Shown: positions 20,978 to 33,015, numbered from the stretch's first letter. The stretch is DNA of 64,000 nucleotides from Spinacia oleracea (GCF_020520425.1 NC_079490.1:1240001-1304000); one strand, 5' to 3'. Made by a program: numbers and translations. The notes: generated by a model from the letters alone, not told the origin.

Positions 20978-23682
20978 TTACAGGAAAGGTGGATCTTGTG
21001 AGGGTTGGTTCTGTGGGATTGTGGGAAGATGACAATGTAGATAAGAAAAGTGTTCATTTATATTGAGGGGACCATTATTTGTAGCTTTTTAATTTGGCAA
21101 GAATGAAGTTTACCTTACCCCCACCCTAAATTTTGCTAAATGAAGCTATTTCTACAATGGTTGTGTATAGCCTGAAATTGATAACATTACCTCAACATTC
21201 TTCTGAAGGTCTTTGATATAATCAACCGCCAAATCTAGCATATCTGCTGTGTTTGTTTGCTGCAAAGAAACAGATCATGAGTGTGTTGAGTTAGTTATAC
21301 AATCAAGAACACTGTGTCTTAAATAGGGAGTCATTTACACATTTTTTTTAGCATAGGACTAACCCACAATTACCTGATTTGCTAGTATGAGATTGAGTAA
21401 GGATTCACAGTTCGCTACCTATATTGCTAAACTAGACCAAAATGGTACCGTTTTCATTTTATAATTTTGCCTTTTCGGTTCGTGGGGTGATTAGAGAATT
21501 AGGTAAAACTAGACTAACCCACAATTATATGATTTGCTAGTATGAGATTGAGTAAGGATTCACAGTTCATTACCTATTTTGCTAAATTAGACCAAAATTG
21601 TACTATTATCATGTTATAATTTGCCTTTTCGGTTTGCGGGGGGATTAGAGAATTAGGTAAAACTGGACTAACCCACAGCTATATGATTTGCTAGTATGAG
21701 ATTGAGTAAGGATTCATGGTTCGCTACCTAATTTGCTTAATTAGACCAAAATTGTCCCATTTTTATGTTATATTTTTGCCTTTTCTGTTCGTGGAGTGAT
21801 TAGAGAATTAGGTAAAACTGGACTAACCTTATCCATGTTGGGAACTAGATCTTGAAGCTTCCTCATCCTTTCACTAATCCTTGTTCTTCTTACCTATACA
21901 TTGGTAGTGACAAAACCATTATATGGTAATCTCAAATAATATCTCTGACTATATAATCAAATAGGAGAAATTAATTAAGTTTTCTATTCCAATTTCGAAA
22001 CTAAATTCAGTTCTTACCCTCTCAGCAATGCTTCTTGGGTGAGTGGCACATCCTCTCTTAGCCCTTATTCTGAGAGGTACAGAGTCCTGGAATTGCAGGA
22101 ATTTTTCCATATTTGACATCTCTGGTAATGTCTTTGGTAGACTCAGATGATGACTCAAAAGTGGAGGTCTGTTTTTAACATCTCCATTCTGAAAAATAAC
22201 CAAAATCATAATTAAACAGCTATAATAATAATTAAAAAGTCTGATTAAGAGGTAAATCACAAAAGACATTATTTTTTATACCTGATTTTCGGATGCATTT
22301 AGCTCAGCGAATACCTTTATATCCTCATCCGCAACTCCATCTAAGCTTGAGAAATTTTCCGACATAATTGAGTCATCCCATGAAGTCATGGGGAAGTCAT
22401 AGTTGTTGTCGTCGTTGGCGTTATTGCCGCCAGAATTGCTGAATTTCCTTTCATTTAGGCTATTCATCCTTAATCTTTTTGCCCCAATATCTGTGTTCTG
22501 ATTCACAACTTCTGAAGTAGAAGAAGGTTGTCCCGATGAATAATTTACTTGAATATTACCACCTCCATAGTTTCCCATCCCTCCCATCATGCCATAACCT
22601 GTCAAATGACATATGCTACCACTTTTTTTAGTATCATAACCCAAAAGTAAAATATAGCAAAAGCCTGAAATTTAGAGAAATTTCAAAACAATCCCCTCGA
22701 TTGACATATCAAGTGACATTCTCGTAATTATAATGAACAAATATACAATCTAAAAATTACAATGTACAGTCTATCAAGATATTATATATTTAATATTTAG
22801 ATGGTATATTTTGACAATTCATTTACGAAAATACCCCTTGATATGTTTTGCTTGCCAATCATGGAGATTAACTGAGAAATTTACCCAGATTTTGTCAGAT
22901 CTGATTGAAAAGAAAGATGATCAATAGGGATTAGAAAGGGTACCAGTATCTATGTTTAGGTTGGCAAAAAACCCAGCTGGGGAACTGCTATGCCTAGTGA
23001 GACCAGAAGAATTATTGTTGATTCCCCCACCATTTCCAGTCTTCATATGGGGTATAGAATCTATCCCCATTGAACTAGCTGCTGTTGTTCTAAATGAGTT
23101 TTGCATTGCTGAACTCACTGTTGCTGTATTGTGCTGATTTGACAATGGTGGTTTTGATTGGCTATGATATATCATCTGAGATTGAGTACTGTAATTACCC
23201 TGTTGCTGGTGTTGTTGTTGCTGCAACTGTTGTGGTTGATGGCGTTGTTGTTGCTGGTGTTGTTGTTGCTGCAACTGTTGGTGTTGAATATCTGTTTCTT
23301 CCTTAACCCTCACTGCAAACTGTGGTGGTTGCACTGCCAAGTTTTCTGGTATGTTGCTTAGCTTTCTTGATGATGAGGAGTTGTTAGTTTCTTCACTGAT
23401 GTTGTTCAGGAAACTGGCAAAGATGTTTTCTGTTTCTGGACTTAGTGGCCTAGCAGTTGGAAAATCCCTCCTCTCTCCACCACCACCACCACCACCACCT
23501 CCACCGCTGCTAGCACCACCAGTAGTAGTAGGGATGATATCGGCAGCAGCATCGAGAAAACTCGAGAAATACGAGCTCGGTGCCGACCGGAACCGAGTGA
23601 GAGTGTTGGTTTGCTGTTTCTGGTGAAACTGTCTTGGGAAGTCTTGGAAATGATGTTGGAATTGCTGCTGCTCTGAATCCAT
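20978..23682 (-). CDS. FBH/bHLH130-type transcription factor, six-exon model
   Basis: Minus-strand exons: 23682..22944, 22598..22282, 22188..22018, 21893..21828, 21259..21191, then a doubtful last exon 21010..20978. The first five join in phase to 454 residues. RFRSAPSSYFSSFLD (31-44), the SGLTRHSSSPAGFFANL block (226-242) and the bHLH CATHPRSIAERVRRTRISER (399-418) through NMDKQTNTADMLDLAVDYIK (428-447) identify the plant FBH group (bHLH80/81/122/128/130), known in Arabidopsis as E-box activators of CONSTANS. The basic region has Arg404 where many bHLHs have His, with Glu408 retained. Residues 60-69 are poly-Gly; 133-161 are Gln/His-rich. The last exon would add only NQPSQDPPFL, unlike the Cys-containing tail I expect for the family. 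Reading through the exon 5 donor would instead end after VMLSISGYTQPL. The C-terminus is therefore unsettled. Confidence 0.85.
21357..21827. repeat. Three tandem copies of about 156 bp in the intron next to the bHLH exon
   Basis: Units start at GACTAACCCACA (21357, 21511 and 21667). Each includes GATTTGCTAGTATGAGATTG and CCTTTTCGGTTCGTGGGGTG. The last unit runs up to the donor of exon 4, and each unit begins at the sequence that forms that donor (GTTAGTCC on the minus strand). Confidence 0.9.
22674..22875. mobile_element. Dispersed non-coding element, copy 2 of 3 (internally deleted)
   Basis: It has the same end boxes as the copies at 1361 and 27291 (GAGAAATTTCAAAACAATCC; GCCAATCATGGAGATT), with part of the AT-rich centre missing. 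It lies in the first intron of the FBH-type gene. Confidence 0.7.
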
Positions 23683-23748
23683 TTCTTCTTTCTTTGAGTC
23701 CTCAATTATCTTTATTTTTCTCCTTATACTAAAAAAAAAAAAACTCAA

Positions 23749-24240
23749 AAGAAACAGAAAAATAGGGTGAAAAGAGAACCTAATTCGACCTGATCACAGT
23801 CATTACAATATCTATTACCTTACAGACTTGTGGCTGAGAACAAAACACTTTGGTAAGGAATTTTACATGTGAACACAAAAAAAAAGCCACTGAATAACAA
23901 GCAGAAACCACCAACTCAACCCACCTTCTCTCTAGGTAGCCCGGAAACGGGTACTGGGACAAAAACGGGGACGGGTTTGGGGACGGAAAACGGCTTGTTT
24001 CTCTAAAATCTGTTTTTCTGCAGTATTTACTGCTAAAAAGCCACTGAATAACAAGCAGAAACCACCAACCCGCCTTCTCTCTCTAGGTAGCACGGAAACG
24101 GGTACTGGGACAAAAACGGGGACAGGTATGGGGACGGGGACGAAAAACGGCAAAATCTGTTTCTCCTCTTTCCACCTCTCTTTGTTTCTCTAAGCTGCTA
24201 AACCCTTTTTTTTTCTGCAGTATTTACTGCTAAAAACTGT
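23749..24240. repeat. Duplicated segment upstream of the FBH-type gene
   Basis: About 155 bp occurs twice (from 23881 and from 24037), each with GCCACTGAATAACAAGCAGA, a CTCTCTAGGTAGC box and GGTACTGGGACAAAAACGGG. GGGGACGGG words make it G-rich. It probably lies in the leader or proximal promoter of the FBH-type gene. Confidence 0.75.
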
Positions 24241-24669
24241 TTCTTTAGCTCCTCTGCTTAATGGTTATGACTTATATGACTAATGAAGTTATGATTATGC
24301 TAGTAAATGATCAAGAGAGAGAAAGTAGTAGAGACAGAAACAATTTATTTTTTTTGTTTTTATGTTTGTGTTGTTTTCTTTGTTTAGCCTATGAGAACTA
24401 GCGTTTGCTTTTTAGATTTGGGTGTTCTTCTAGCAGGTTTCCATTACAAAGTCAACTTACCAAAACACCCTCAATCCACTCCCATAATTACAGACGTTCC
24501 CTTTCAGAGTTTATCAATTATAGGTTGTATATGACGTGGGAAGTTATTATTGTTGGATTTTTTATTGCGTCATTATGATGCAAGCATCTGAAAGAGGATG
24601 AATTGATGAGGGCAATAATGTCTTTGTCCCACACAGTCTCCATTTATTTGCCTTATTTGCAAGTATTTT

Positions 24670-25050
24670 AGCCCGTCTTTAAAATATTGTCTCATTGCCA
24701 TAGATTCTCATATTTTTTTAATTTTACTCTCAAATAAAATGCATTTTGTTTCACCGTTTTAAGTTTTTTTTTTCTCAATTTCATACAACCTAAAACACTT
24801 TTGAATTTTAATGCATAAGGCAAACATTTAAGGACGGAAAGAGTATGAACTTATTTTTAATGAACAATTACCATAAATGCTCATATTTTTCACAATTTTA
24901 CTCTCAAATAAAATTCATTTGGTTTCACCATTTTTTTTATTTTTTTCCCAATTTCACACAACCAACACTTAATAAAACACTTTTGAATTTTAATGCATGA
25001 GGCAAACATTTAAGAACAGAAAGAGTATGAACTTTTTTTATAATGAACAA
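24670..25050. repeat. Direct repeat of about 185 bp
   Basis: Two adjacent copies share CTCATATTTTT, TTTTACTCTCAAATAAAAT, AAACACTTTTGAATTTTAAT and GGCAAACATTTAAG boxes and end in AGAGTATGAACTT. No coding sequence is seen. Confidence 0.75.
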
Positions 25051-25371
25051 CCCATGTGTCTTTACTTGTTTTCCTAAAAATAGTTTTTGTGGATAGAATT
25101 TGCAAAAGGAATTCATCCTTTAACGGGAAGTAATTAGACAAGATGAAGGAAGGTTTGGGCTAATTATAATTGGGTGAATTGACTGTTAGATCCTTTTTTG
25201 GACCACCTGTATTTCTTAAGTATTTAATTTGATGCTTTTATGTAGTACTCTGTATTTATTTATTTCTTTTTGCTGTGCATTTTGCCCCCACATTGATTGA
25301 TGAAAGGCCTTTCTTAATTGTGAGGTTGGGGGAAGAGGAGGTGACTCATCATTAATGTGACATTTATACTT

Positions 25372-26131
25372 AAAAAGGGATAAAAGAAAATTAATCTAAT
25401 CATAATCTTTGTTTGAAGTCCAAATCTCCACTTCTCATAGCTTTTCTGTGCTTATAAGCTCTGATACTGTAAAAGTTAGACAATTTTGTTAGAAAAAGCT
25501 ATGTTACTTGAACTCTGGCAACCATATCGGACGTGGGTATATGTTTAATTGTCTGACTTGACTCGGCTATTTTGTGAAAATATTTCATGATTATGGTCCA
25601 AAAAGGGATAAAAGAAAATTAATCTATTCATAGTCTTTGTTTGAAGTCCAAATCTCCACTTCTCATAGCTTTTCTGTGCTTCTAAGCTTTTATACTGTAA
25701 AAGTTGACAATTTTGTTGGAAAAGGCTATGTTACTTGAACTCGGGCAATCATATCGGACGTGGGTATATGTTTAAGTGTCTGACTCGGCTATTTTGTGAA
25801 AAAGTTTCATGATTATGGTCCAAAAATGGATAAAAGAAATATTATTATATTCATAATCTTTGTTTGAAGTCCAAATCTCCACTTCTCATAGCTTTTCTGT
25901 GCTTCTAAGCTCTGATACTGTAAAAGTTGGACAATTTTGTTAGAAAAGGCTATGTTACTTGAACTCTGGCAATATCATATCGGACGCGGGTATATGTTTA
26001 AGTGTCCGACTCGTCTATTTTGTGCAATTTTTTCATGATTATGGTTTAAATAAAGTGTCCGGTGTCCATACCCATGTCCAAATTTGAGGAACCGACGGGT
26101 AGTTGAGGTAAATTGAATAGTGCAAGTAACA
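25372..26131. repeat. Three-copy tandem array containing hAT-like half elements
   Basis: Units of about 227 bp start AAAAAGGGATAAAAGAAAAT (25372, 25598, 25826). Each ends with the left part of the CTATGTTACTTGG-family MITE. Only the last copy runs on to the family's right end (AAGTAACAT near 26130), so a truncated element was multiplied with its flank. Confidence 0.8.
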
Positions 26132-26815
26132 TAAATTTTTTTTTTTTTTTTGAGACTGTGTTATTCCCTATTTGTTGGAGAACAGTCTTGATCATTTGAC
26201 ACGGCAGGCAATATTAACATCTTTGGCATATTCCCTTGCCGTCCTCCTATCAATTATTTAATGAGTTGAGATGGACTATAGAGTATAGACTATAGAGAGA
26301 TTAATACTTTTTCCGTCCATTTTTGTTTTTTATGCTTTGATAGTGTACAATCTAAGCTCCAATGTACACTTTTAATCATGACTAGTTGAATACTACCTTA
26401 ATTATTTATATACGAGTTAAGTTTATGAAAGGTTGATATGCTGAAATTACATATTGAAACAAATCTAATAAAATTTAAATAACAAAGAAAGTAGTCCGTT
26501 AATACTTGTAAATTCCTGGATGTTGCTGTATGGATAATAGTTCTCGACTTTCCTCTTTCAGTATGCGGAGTAACATATTTTGTTAGAATATTTCTTGAAT
26601 CGGTCAAGCCCCTTACCGCAACACCCCTAACACTTGTATTTTATAATATGTACTCCTCAAGATCAATAAAACTTTCCCCTCCTCTGCCGGTGAACGTTAA
26701 CACATTGTTAGTGAACCACGTTAAATATTTGTGTTCTTTATTTACGTTATTTATAATCTTTCTTGCTTCCGTTGTAACATATTTGATGAGTGATTTGTGG
26801 TGGGTTGACATGCAG

Positions 26816-26872
26816 CGTAGTCAAGAAGAAGTTGACAAAGTTTCTGCTTTGGCAAAGAGAGGCACAAAAACT
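26816..26872 (+). other. Isolated exon-like segment
   Basis: Between an ATGCAG acceptor and an ACT/GTGAGT donor, 19 codons read RSQEEVDKVSALAKRGTKT, a charged helical sequence. No neighbouring exons were found and the family is not recognised. Confidence 0.3.
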
Positions 26873-27290
26873 GTGAGTATAGACTCCAACACTTGTTTAT
26901 ATCATTGAATCCTCAATCATACTCAATCTCTTGAATGAGCCTATAATTTAGTTTGAGTAGTTTATATGTTGTCCACTACTTGTCTACTTCTACATATAGA
27001 TAGAACGTGTACAAATCAATTAATTTAATGAGTGAAATATGGGCTAATGTAGTAATATTTTCCTTAATAATAAAATAGGATAAAGAAAAGGTAGTAATGT
27101 TTGTTTGTGCCTATCATGTTTAGCTTGAGCTGGATGAGATTTGGATCTCTACAAAGTGTTGACTTGGCAAGAGTTGACCTTCAAACATGGCCTTGTGTTT
27201 ATTGGTAAGCTAACTTGCCCATTCTTTTAAAGTATGGAGTACAATAGTCTTACTTTCTTACTTTCTTAGTTGAAATAAGAGCTACTCTGT

Positions 27291-27545
27291 GGAGAAATTT
27301 TAAAAAAATCCCCTTGATTGACATATCAAGTGGCATTCTCGTAATTATAATGAAAACATACAATTTAAAAATTGCAATGTATAGTCTATTTGATACTTTT
27401 AAAAAATAAAAATAAAAGAAAATAATTTTAATATAAAAGAAAGATTGTATATTTAAATATGTAGATTGTATATTTTGATAATTTATTTACAAAAATACCC
27501 CTTGTTATGTTTTGCTTGCCAATCATGGAGATTGACTGGGCGGAG
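27291..27545. mobile_element. Dispersed non-coding element, copy 3 of 3
   Basis: It carries the same boxes and nearly the same length as the copy at 1361, including CTTGATTGACATATCAAG and TACAAAAATACCCCTTG, ending near GCCAATCATGGAGATTGAC. Confidence 0.7.
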
Positions 27546-27889
27546 CTCCTACTCCGTATTCTCTCTGTCCCATTTCGTATACACTTTCAAACATGTTACG
27601 CATACATATGAAAAAAACATACAAAACGTAGTACTTATAAATGACTTTTTTTCTTGTTATTGGAGTTGCTATATCTTCTTGTTATTCAACATTACTGTAA
27701 ATAGAGATTTGATCAAAGTCTCATTCATTTTTCCTAAGTTTTTAATGCTGAAAACTGCTGTTGTCTGGGGTCCCCCGTATTTCCTTTGTTGTTGTCCAAT
27801 TCAATACTCCTTGTTCCTTAATGAAGAAAGGTCAAGTAAAATTAGAAAGGCCACTTTTGTTTTTATAATTGGTAATCAAGTTTAATTGT

Positions 27890-28030
27890 GAATAAAATAA
27901 CGACGAGGTCTTACTCTAATGATTAAGACTGAGGGTTTGTGTACGATATGTCTAAGGTTCGAATATCTCCTCCCCCATTTGTAATTATAATTGCCGTTGT
28001 TTGTCCGTGGCTCATTCACACAAAAAATAT
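27890..28030 (+). mobile_element. SINE-like fragment
   Basis: GGTCTTACTCTAATGATTAA resembles a tRNA-derived box A region, and AAGGTTCGAATATC about 40 bp later resembles box B. A tail and target duplication were not fixed. Confidence 0.4.
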
Positions 28031-28069
28031 GTTAATAAAGTGGGAAAATAGAGTTTAGCTCAATGCACC

Positions 28070-28439
28070 TAAAGATGGCCGTGGGTCAGGTCGGCCCGAG
28101 GTCCGACCCGAATTGGCCCAAGGTCTGACCCGCCCGACACAAAAAAGCAGGGTCCGGTACGAGCACGAAGTCGTGTGCCGCGGGCCGTGCCTTGACCGCA
28201 TTTTTTTGGAAAAAGCTCGACAAGGCACGACACGACTTGAGAAAAAATGCTAAATTTAGTAAAATTAGGAGTCGCGACGGCCCGCCCCGCCCTGCCCCAC
28301 AAACCGTGGGTCTGGGCCCTATTTTGAATTTTTTAGCCAGGCCTGACACGATGCAGAGTGGCCTTGGCTTGGACCCAACCCGTTTAAGCCCATGGCCCAT
28401 GACTCGCGCTGAAACCAACCCGGACCACAACCATCTATA
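28070..28439. mobile_element. hAT-like MITE, GC-rich family 2
   Basis: Ends TAAAGATGGCCGTGGG and CAACCATCTATA are flanked by a perfect 8-bp duplication AATGCACC (28062-28069, 28440-28447). The open frames within it are GC-rich artefacts. Confidence 0.9.
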
Positions 28440-29173
28440 AATGCACCTAGTGAATCGAAGCTAAAAAATTCCCCCTACATACGTCCAAAAATGAACTTCA
28501 CACTTGATTTTTCAAGGTCAAAGTTCATCAACTTTAGCTGCATATTTCTAATAAACTACAGAGTGTATTGTTGACTTGTTGTGTATCCTAATCTTTCATA
28601 AATTGCAGGGGATGAAGTTACATTCTTACGTAAATGTTTACTCATAAAAAAAAAAAAATCCTTTTTCGTGGTGTTAAAAGGTGAAATTACATCAATAACA
28701 GTAAAAAAATATGAGTTATTAGTCAATTGAAGTGTCCATTTCAAGTTTTCTAGTCTATTTAACTTCGCTTGAATGACACTGAAAGAGAACCCTTTAAGAA
28801 AAAAAATACTACTTCGTTTGTTTTTGGTTGTCAATGTTGGCCTATGATTAATTTATAACTAGATTAGTTTCTGATTCGTTTGTTTTTGGTTAAAATATAG
28901 TTATATTTGTTAATCAATCAGATTCAGAACTTTAATTTATACTTAATCGATAGTTACAGTCTGATAATGGCGTAGGGATGTGGCCCTGATTGCATTTAAT
29001 CGCATCTGTAAGCGACTAATCAAAGTAATTAACACGGCATTAATATTGGTAATAGTTTAATAAGCACGGGTTTGAATACTAATTAGCTGTAATTAGTTTA
29101 GTTTTTGGCTTCTGTTTGGATGTACACCTTCTGTTTTGATGTATACATGTGAAGTAACTAACTGGGGGGTTTT

Positions 29174-29491
29174 TAAAGATGGCCAGGCCGGGCTTCTGGC
29201 CGAGCCCACACCAGGCCCATTTTGTTTGGTGCCATGTCGGGCCGGGCCAAAAGTTGAAAACAGGGCCCAGGCCCGGCCCAATACCACGAGCTTTCGTGTT
29301 GGGCCGGGGTCGGCCCGTTGTGCCTAAGGTTAATTCTACTAAATTTAGTGTGCTTTGTCGTGCCGTGCCTTGTCGTGCTTTTTCCAAAAAATTAAGGCCA
29401 AGACCCGACCCACGGCCCACGACTTCATGCCCGTGCCGGGCCGTGCTTTTTACGTGCTCGTGCCGGGCCGGGCTTTTTTCGTGTCGGGTTT
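29174..29491. mobile_element. GC-rich family 2 element, right end unclear
   Basis: It begins TAAAGATGGCCAGGCCGG and contains the family boxes (TAAATTTAGTG, GTCGTGCTTTTTCC) in the opposite order to 28070, but no matching right terminus was found. Confidence 0.6.
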
Positions 29492-30023
29492 TAGGGTGTG
29501 TGTGTGTTTTTGTTGCTCCACCTTGGGGTTATGTTCTGTTGTTTGGTTCTTGTATATTAGAGTTATTCATGGGCGGATGGCCCACTAAGCCCGGTTTACT
29601 CGGCCCACTTAAATAGCAGGTTTGAACAATGATTTTTGAAAAAAGCAATAAAATAATTGGGCGGGTTACGCCCATCTCTTCATTGTTAACGGGTGGACAA
29701 AAAAGTAGGCTTAAGACCGACCTGTTACCCGCCCAAGCCCACAAATGATCACCTTTCTGACGTTACCTTTCTGACATTTCTATTACATACGTAGTACCAA
29801 GTAATTACAACATACAGTGCAAAACTACAAAGTACGATGTATAATGTTTTTTTTTATCTTCTTGTAATTTTTGCTTATGTAGGTGATGTTTGAATAAAAG
29901 TATTCAATTATTTAATATCTGATTTTCTGTGACGTTTTTGGTTTGATAGGTGCTGATTGTTGAATAAAATTATCACTGGATTTATTACATTCACATTCTG
30001 GAAGGTAAGATCAATTCAAACCG

Positions 30024-30770
30024 TAAGCTTTGGATTTATACTTATGTGAGCAACTCTAAGGCAAGACGAAGTGCATTATTGAAATGAGGAAGTACAAATA
30101 TATATCAGATATGTATGGGGAAATACATATCAGAATAAAAGATAAAATAGGAAAAAGGATAAAAAAAAAAATTAAATGGTACTTTTCTAAACACAAATGG
30201 TACTTTTTTTACAGAATGGTACTTTTTATTTTATTTTATAGAATGGTACTTTTTTTACATAAATGGTACTTCCTTTTTTGTCTTTTAGCTATTTGTCTTT
30301 TAGTTGATATGCGAAAGAACGAACCCTTATTGAAATGGGGTGGATTTGGTTGGGTGGAAGGGGAAATGGTCCACCCCCTCGCAGTAACCGGAACTTCTTC
30401 TCTTAAAATTTGGATAATTGACTAACCACCTTACTGCGATGGGAGAGAGCATACGAATAAGCGATGCAATAATAATATACAATCAGGTTTGGTCATGTCC
30501 TATCAGGTCAATCAGGTTTAATCAGTTCCAATAACAATAACCATATGCTTTAGATTTATACTTATGTGAGCAACTCTAAGGCAAGACGAAGTGCATTATT
30601 GAAATGGGGTGGATTTGGTTGGGTGGAAGGGAAAATGGTCCACCCCCTCGCAATAACTGGAACTTCTTCCCCTAAAAGTTTGGATAACCGACTAACCGCC
30701 TTACTGCGAGGGAAGAGAGCATACGAATAAACGATGCAATAATAATATACAATCAGTTGTGATCATGTTC
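30024..30770. repeat. Direct repeat with a 240-bp insertion in one copy
   Basis: A unit starting AAGCTTTGGATTTATACTTA and running through GGTGGATTTGGTTGGGTGGA and GGTCCACCCCCTCGCA occurs at 30025-30500 and about 30549-30770. The first copy is split by sequence 30087-30326 with an 11-bp TTATTGAAATG on both sides (30076-30086, 30327-30337). Confidence 0.85.
30087..30326. mobile_element. Insertion with 11-bp flanking duplication, class unknown
   Basis: The other copy of the surrounding repeat lacks this segment, so it marks an insertion. It is AT-rich and contains AAATGGTACTTTT several times between 30174 and 30270. No inverted ends or coding sequence are visible. Confidence 0.65.
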
Positions 30771-31229
30771 AATCAGGTTTAATCAGTTTCAATAAATCCA
30801 GATAAATTCTGTTTAGATCAGTGAAAAGAACGCACCCTAAACAATCACAACAGATATAGCGGAACAATAATTTTTCAAAAGCTAATTCATTAAAGTGGTT
30901 ATATATTCTCTTTCCTAAAATGTGAAAAATATTTTCGTGAGCAAAGGAAATGTTTAAATTATCTTGTGACTAAGAGGGTATTTGCTTTCCATTAATTTAG
31001 TTTGCACTTTGGTTTTCTGAGAAATTAAGGGAGTGAAAGTGTGAAACACAACTATTTCTTGTCATCCACCATTTCCCACTTTCTGTCCTAATCAAGGGCG
31101 TTGGCCTTTAGTGGCATTTGGCTTCCCACGCCACTTAAAATTGTACTCACGATGTACATTATTTTGCTTGAAGTGTTAGGGATAACTTTTTTTTTTGGGT
31201 AGTGGTATCGCATGGGAAATTCCTTTTAG

Positions 31230-31407
31230 CTCTTGTTATCCGGACTTGGATACTCATATTGGACACGGACATGTGTTTAAGTGTTACGACTGTTTTGTGA
31301 AAAAATTGTATGATTTTGGCCTGATTAAAGTGTCGAATTATCCATATCTAGGTGTCGAATATCCGATAACGGTATTTGAGGAAAAATGAAGAGTTTAGGT
31401 AACATAG
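31230..31407. mobile_element. hAT-like MITE, CTATGTTACTTGG family, degenerate
   Basis: The left end is decayed (CTCTTGTTATCCGGACTTGG) but the right end keeps GTAACATAG. Interior boxes GGACACGGACATGTGTTTAA and GTATTTGAGGAAAAATGAAG place it in the family. Confidence 0.6.
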
Positions 31408-31548
31408 TCTAACACAACCTTTTAGAATGAATGGTAGTAATCCGTACAATTCTTGCATAAGGGTTTTGATGGCATTTTTTCCCTTTCACAATGAAGGAAA
31501 TTCAATTCATAGGTTGAACCGAAGTTTGATTATATGGTGTACAAATTT

Positions 31549-31843
31549 TAGACTTGATCAAAAGGTAGACTATGCTTGCAACCAAAAATTAAGCCCATCA
31601 AGTCCGGCCGGGTTGGGCAAACTTCAGACAATTTCCGTGACCAAAATCTGCTATTTTGGGCCAAAAATAGCGGACTTCTAAGATTCTATAACTAAGATTG
31701 TTGTTTGAGTTGTTCAAACCCACCCGATTTTTTTTTTCAAAATCGGGATGTCTCGGGCCTAAAAAACACGCCTTAAAATTCTTTCCAAAATCCCCAAGTT
31801 TACGAGACGGGCCAGCAATCCGGGTTCAAGATCATCATGCCTA
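31549..31843. mobile_element. hAT-like MITE, GC-rich family 1
   Basis: Ends TAGACTTGATCAAAAG and GATCATCATGCCTA are flanked by a perfect 8-bp duplication ACAAATTT (31541-31548, 31844-31851). Confidence 0.85.
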
Positions 31844-32485
31844 ACAAATTTGTGAGAAGTGGCTCAACTTGGGAGATCATTTTGCCTTAGAGCTCTCAAT
31901 CCAACTAACAGTTTGTTTGGTTAAAGCATAACTCCACCAAACAGGCAAACACCCTCGGGTTAGTCCCCCTCGGCCTAACTTCACCGATGTTGTTTGGTAC
32001 GGAGTACATGTAATTTGTTCAATAAGTTTAAATTGTTCAAATAAGTTTAGATTTCATTCGAAAAAGTGAACTCCCCTTAACTTAAAAAGAAAAGCAGAGT
32101 TAACAAGGAATAGATGTAAAAAAATGATGTACTCCTAGTTTGTAGATTCGTTGGGCATGCACCTGAGGTAGGTTCCAGCTACTATATTGTTCTGAATAAT
32201 ATCATAATCAATCACTATGAAAGGAACTTAAACTTTTTATGTTAATCAACTCACAAATGTATATACAGTATATGGATATGGGAGACAGAAAGCAAAACTT
32301 TATTTAAACATCATGAATACGTAATTGCGGATGCTCTTAAATAAATTAGCTTTTGGATCGGATCTTCCTTACTAAATACTTTGTCTAAATGTCCAATCTA
32401 GAACCTTAGTTTTAATTCTCACAAGAACGAGAAAAGTCTAGGATGATATTTGTCCCATGGTGGAGGGCAACATGTAACATGTAAG

Positions 32486-32682
32486 GTCCTGTTCTGTTCA
32501 CCTTATTTCCACTTATTTCAGGAAAAATAAGTTCAGAAAAAATAAAAAATAAGGGTTGACCAAGTACAGTTTATAACTAAAATAAGTTTTGATAAGTTAT
32601 AATAAGTTCATATAAGTTTAGTTAAGTTCAGATAAGACAAGTTCAGGAAAAATAAGTAAAATCAGGTGAATAGAACGCAAAG
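32486..32682. mobile_element. Element with AATAAGTTCAG repeats
   Basis: It has CCTGTTCTGTTCACCTTATT at the left and AATCAGGTGAATAGAACG at the right as loose inverted ends, with many AATAAGTTCAG boxes between. Related to 7101-7295. Confidence 0.5.
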
Positions 32683-32699
32683 TTAACGTTCTTATATTA

Positions 32700-33015
32700 C
32701 TCCCTCCGTCCCAAAATTATTTTCCTGCTTTCTTAAACGAGCGTCTCAAAATCATCTTCCTGTTTCTAATTTTGGCTACTAAGGTCCTCACTTTCTCATG
32801 TACTATATTAATTAAAATTGAATTGAAAACCCACCCATGTACTATATTCCACTTTTCCCATGTATTATATTCTCTTTCACATGTACTTTATTCCACTTTT
32901 CCATACAACTCAATTATCATTTGTACTTTATTCCACTTTTTCATGTACTATATTCCACCTTTCTTAAAATCCGTGTTTTTGATCAAACAAGAAGATAATT
33001 ATGGGACGGAGGGAG
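32700..33015. mobile_element. Stowaway-like MITE
   Basis: Ends CTCCCTCCGTCCCAAAATTA and ATTATGGGACGGAGGGAG are near-perfect inverted repeats flanked by TA. Confidence 0.88.

Noticed and set aside
23094-23626. Open frames on the plus strand rich in Leu/Val and Pro
   Set aside because: They are antisense to the Gln-rich and Gly-rich tracts of the FBH-type gene.
28086-28440. Several overlapping open frames on both strands
   Set aside because: They lie within a GC-rich hAT-like MITE bounded by a perfect target duplication; low stop density reflects base composition.
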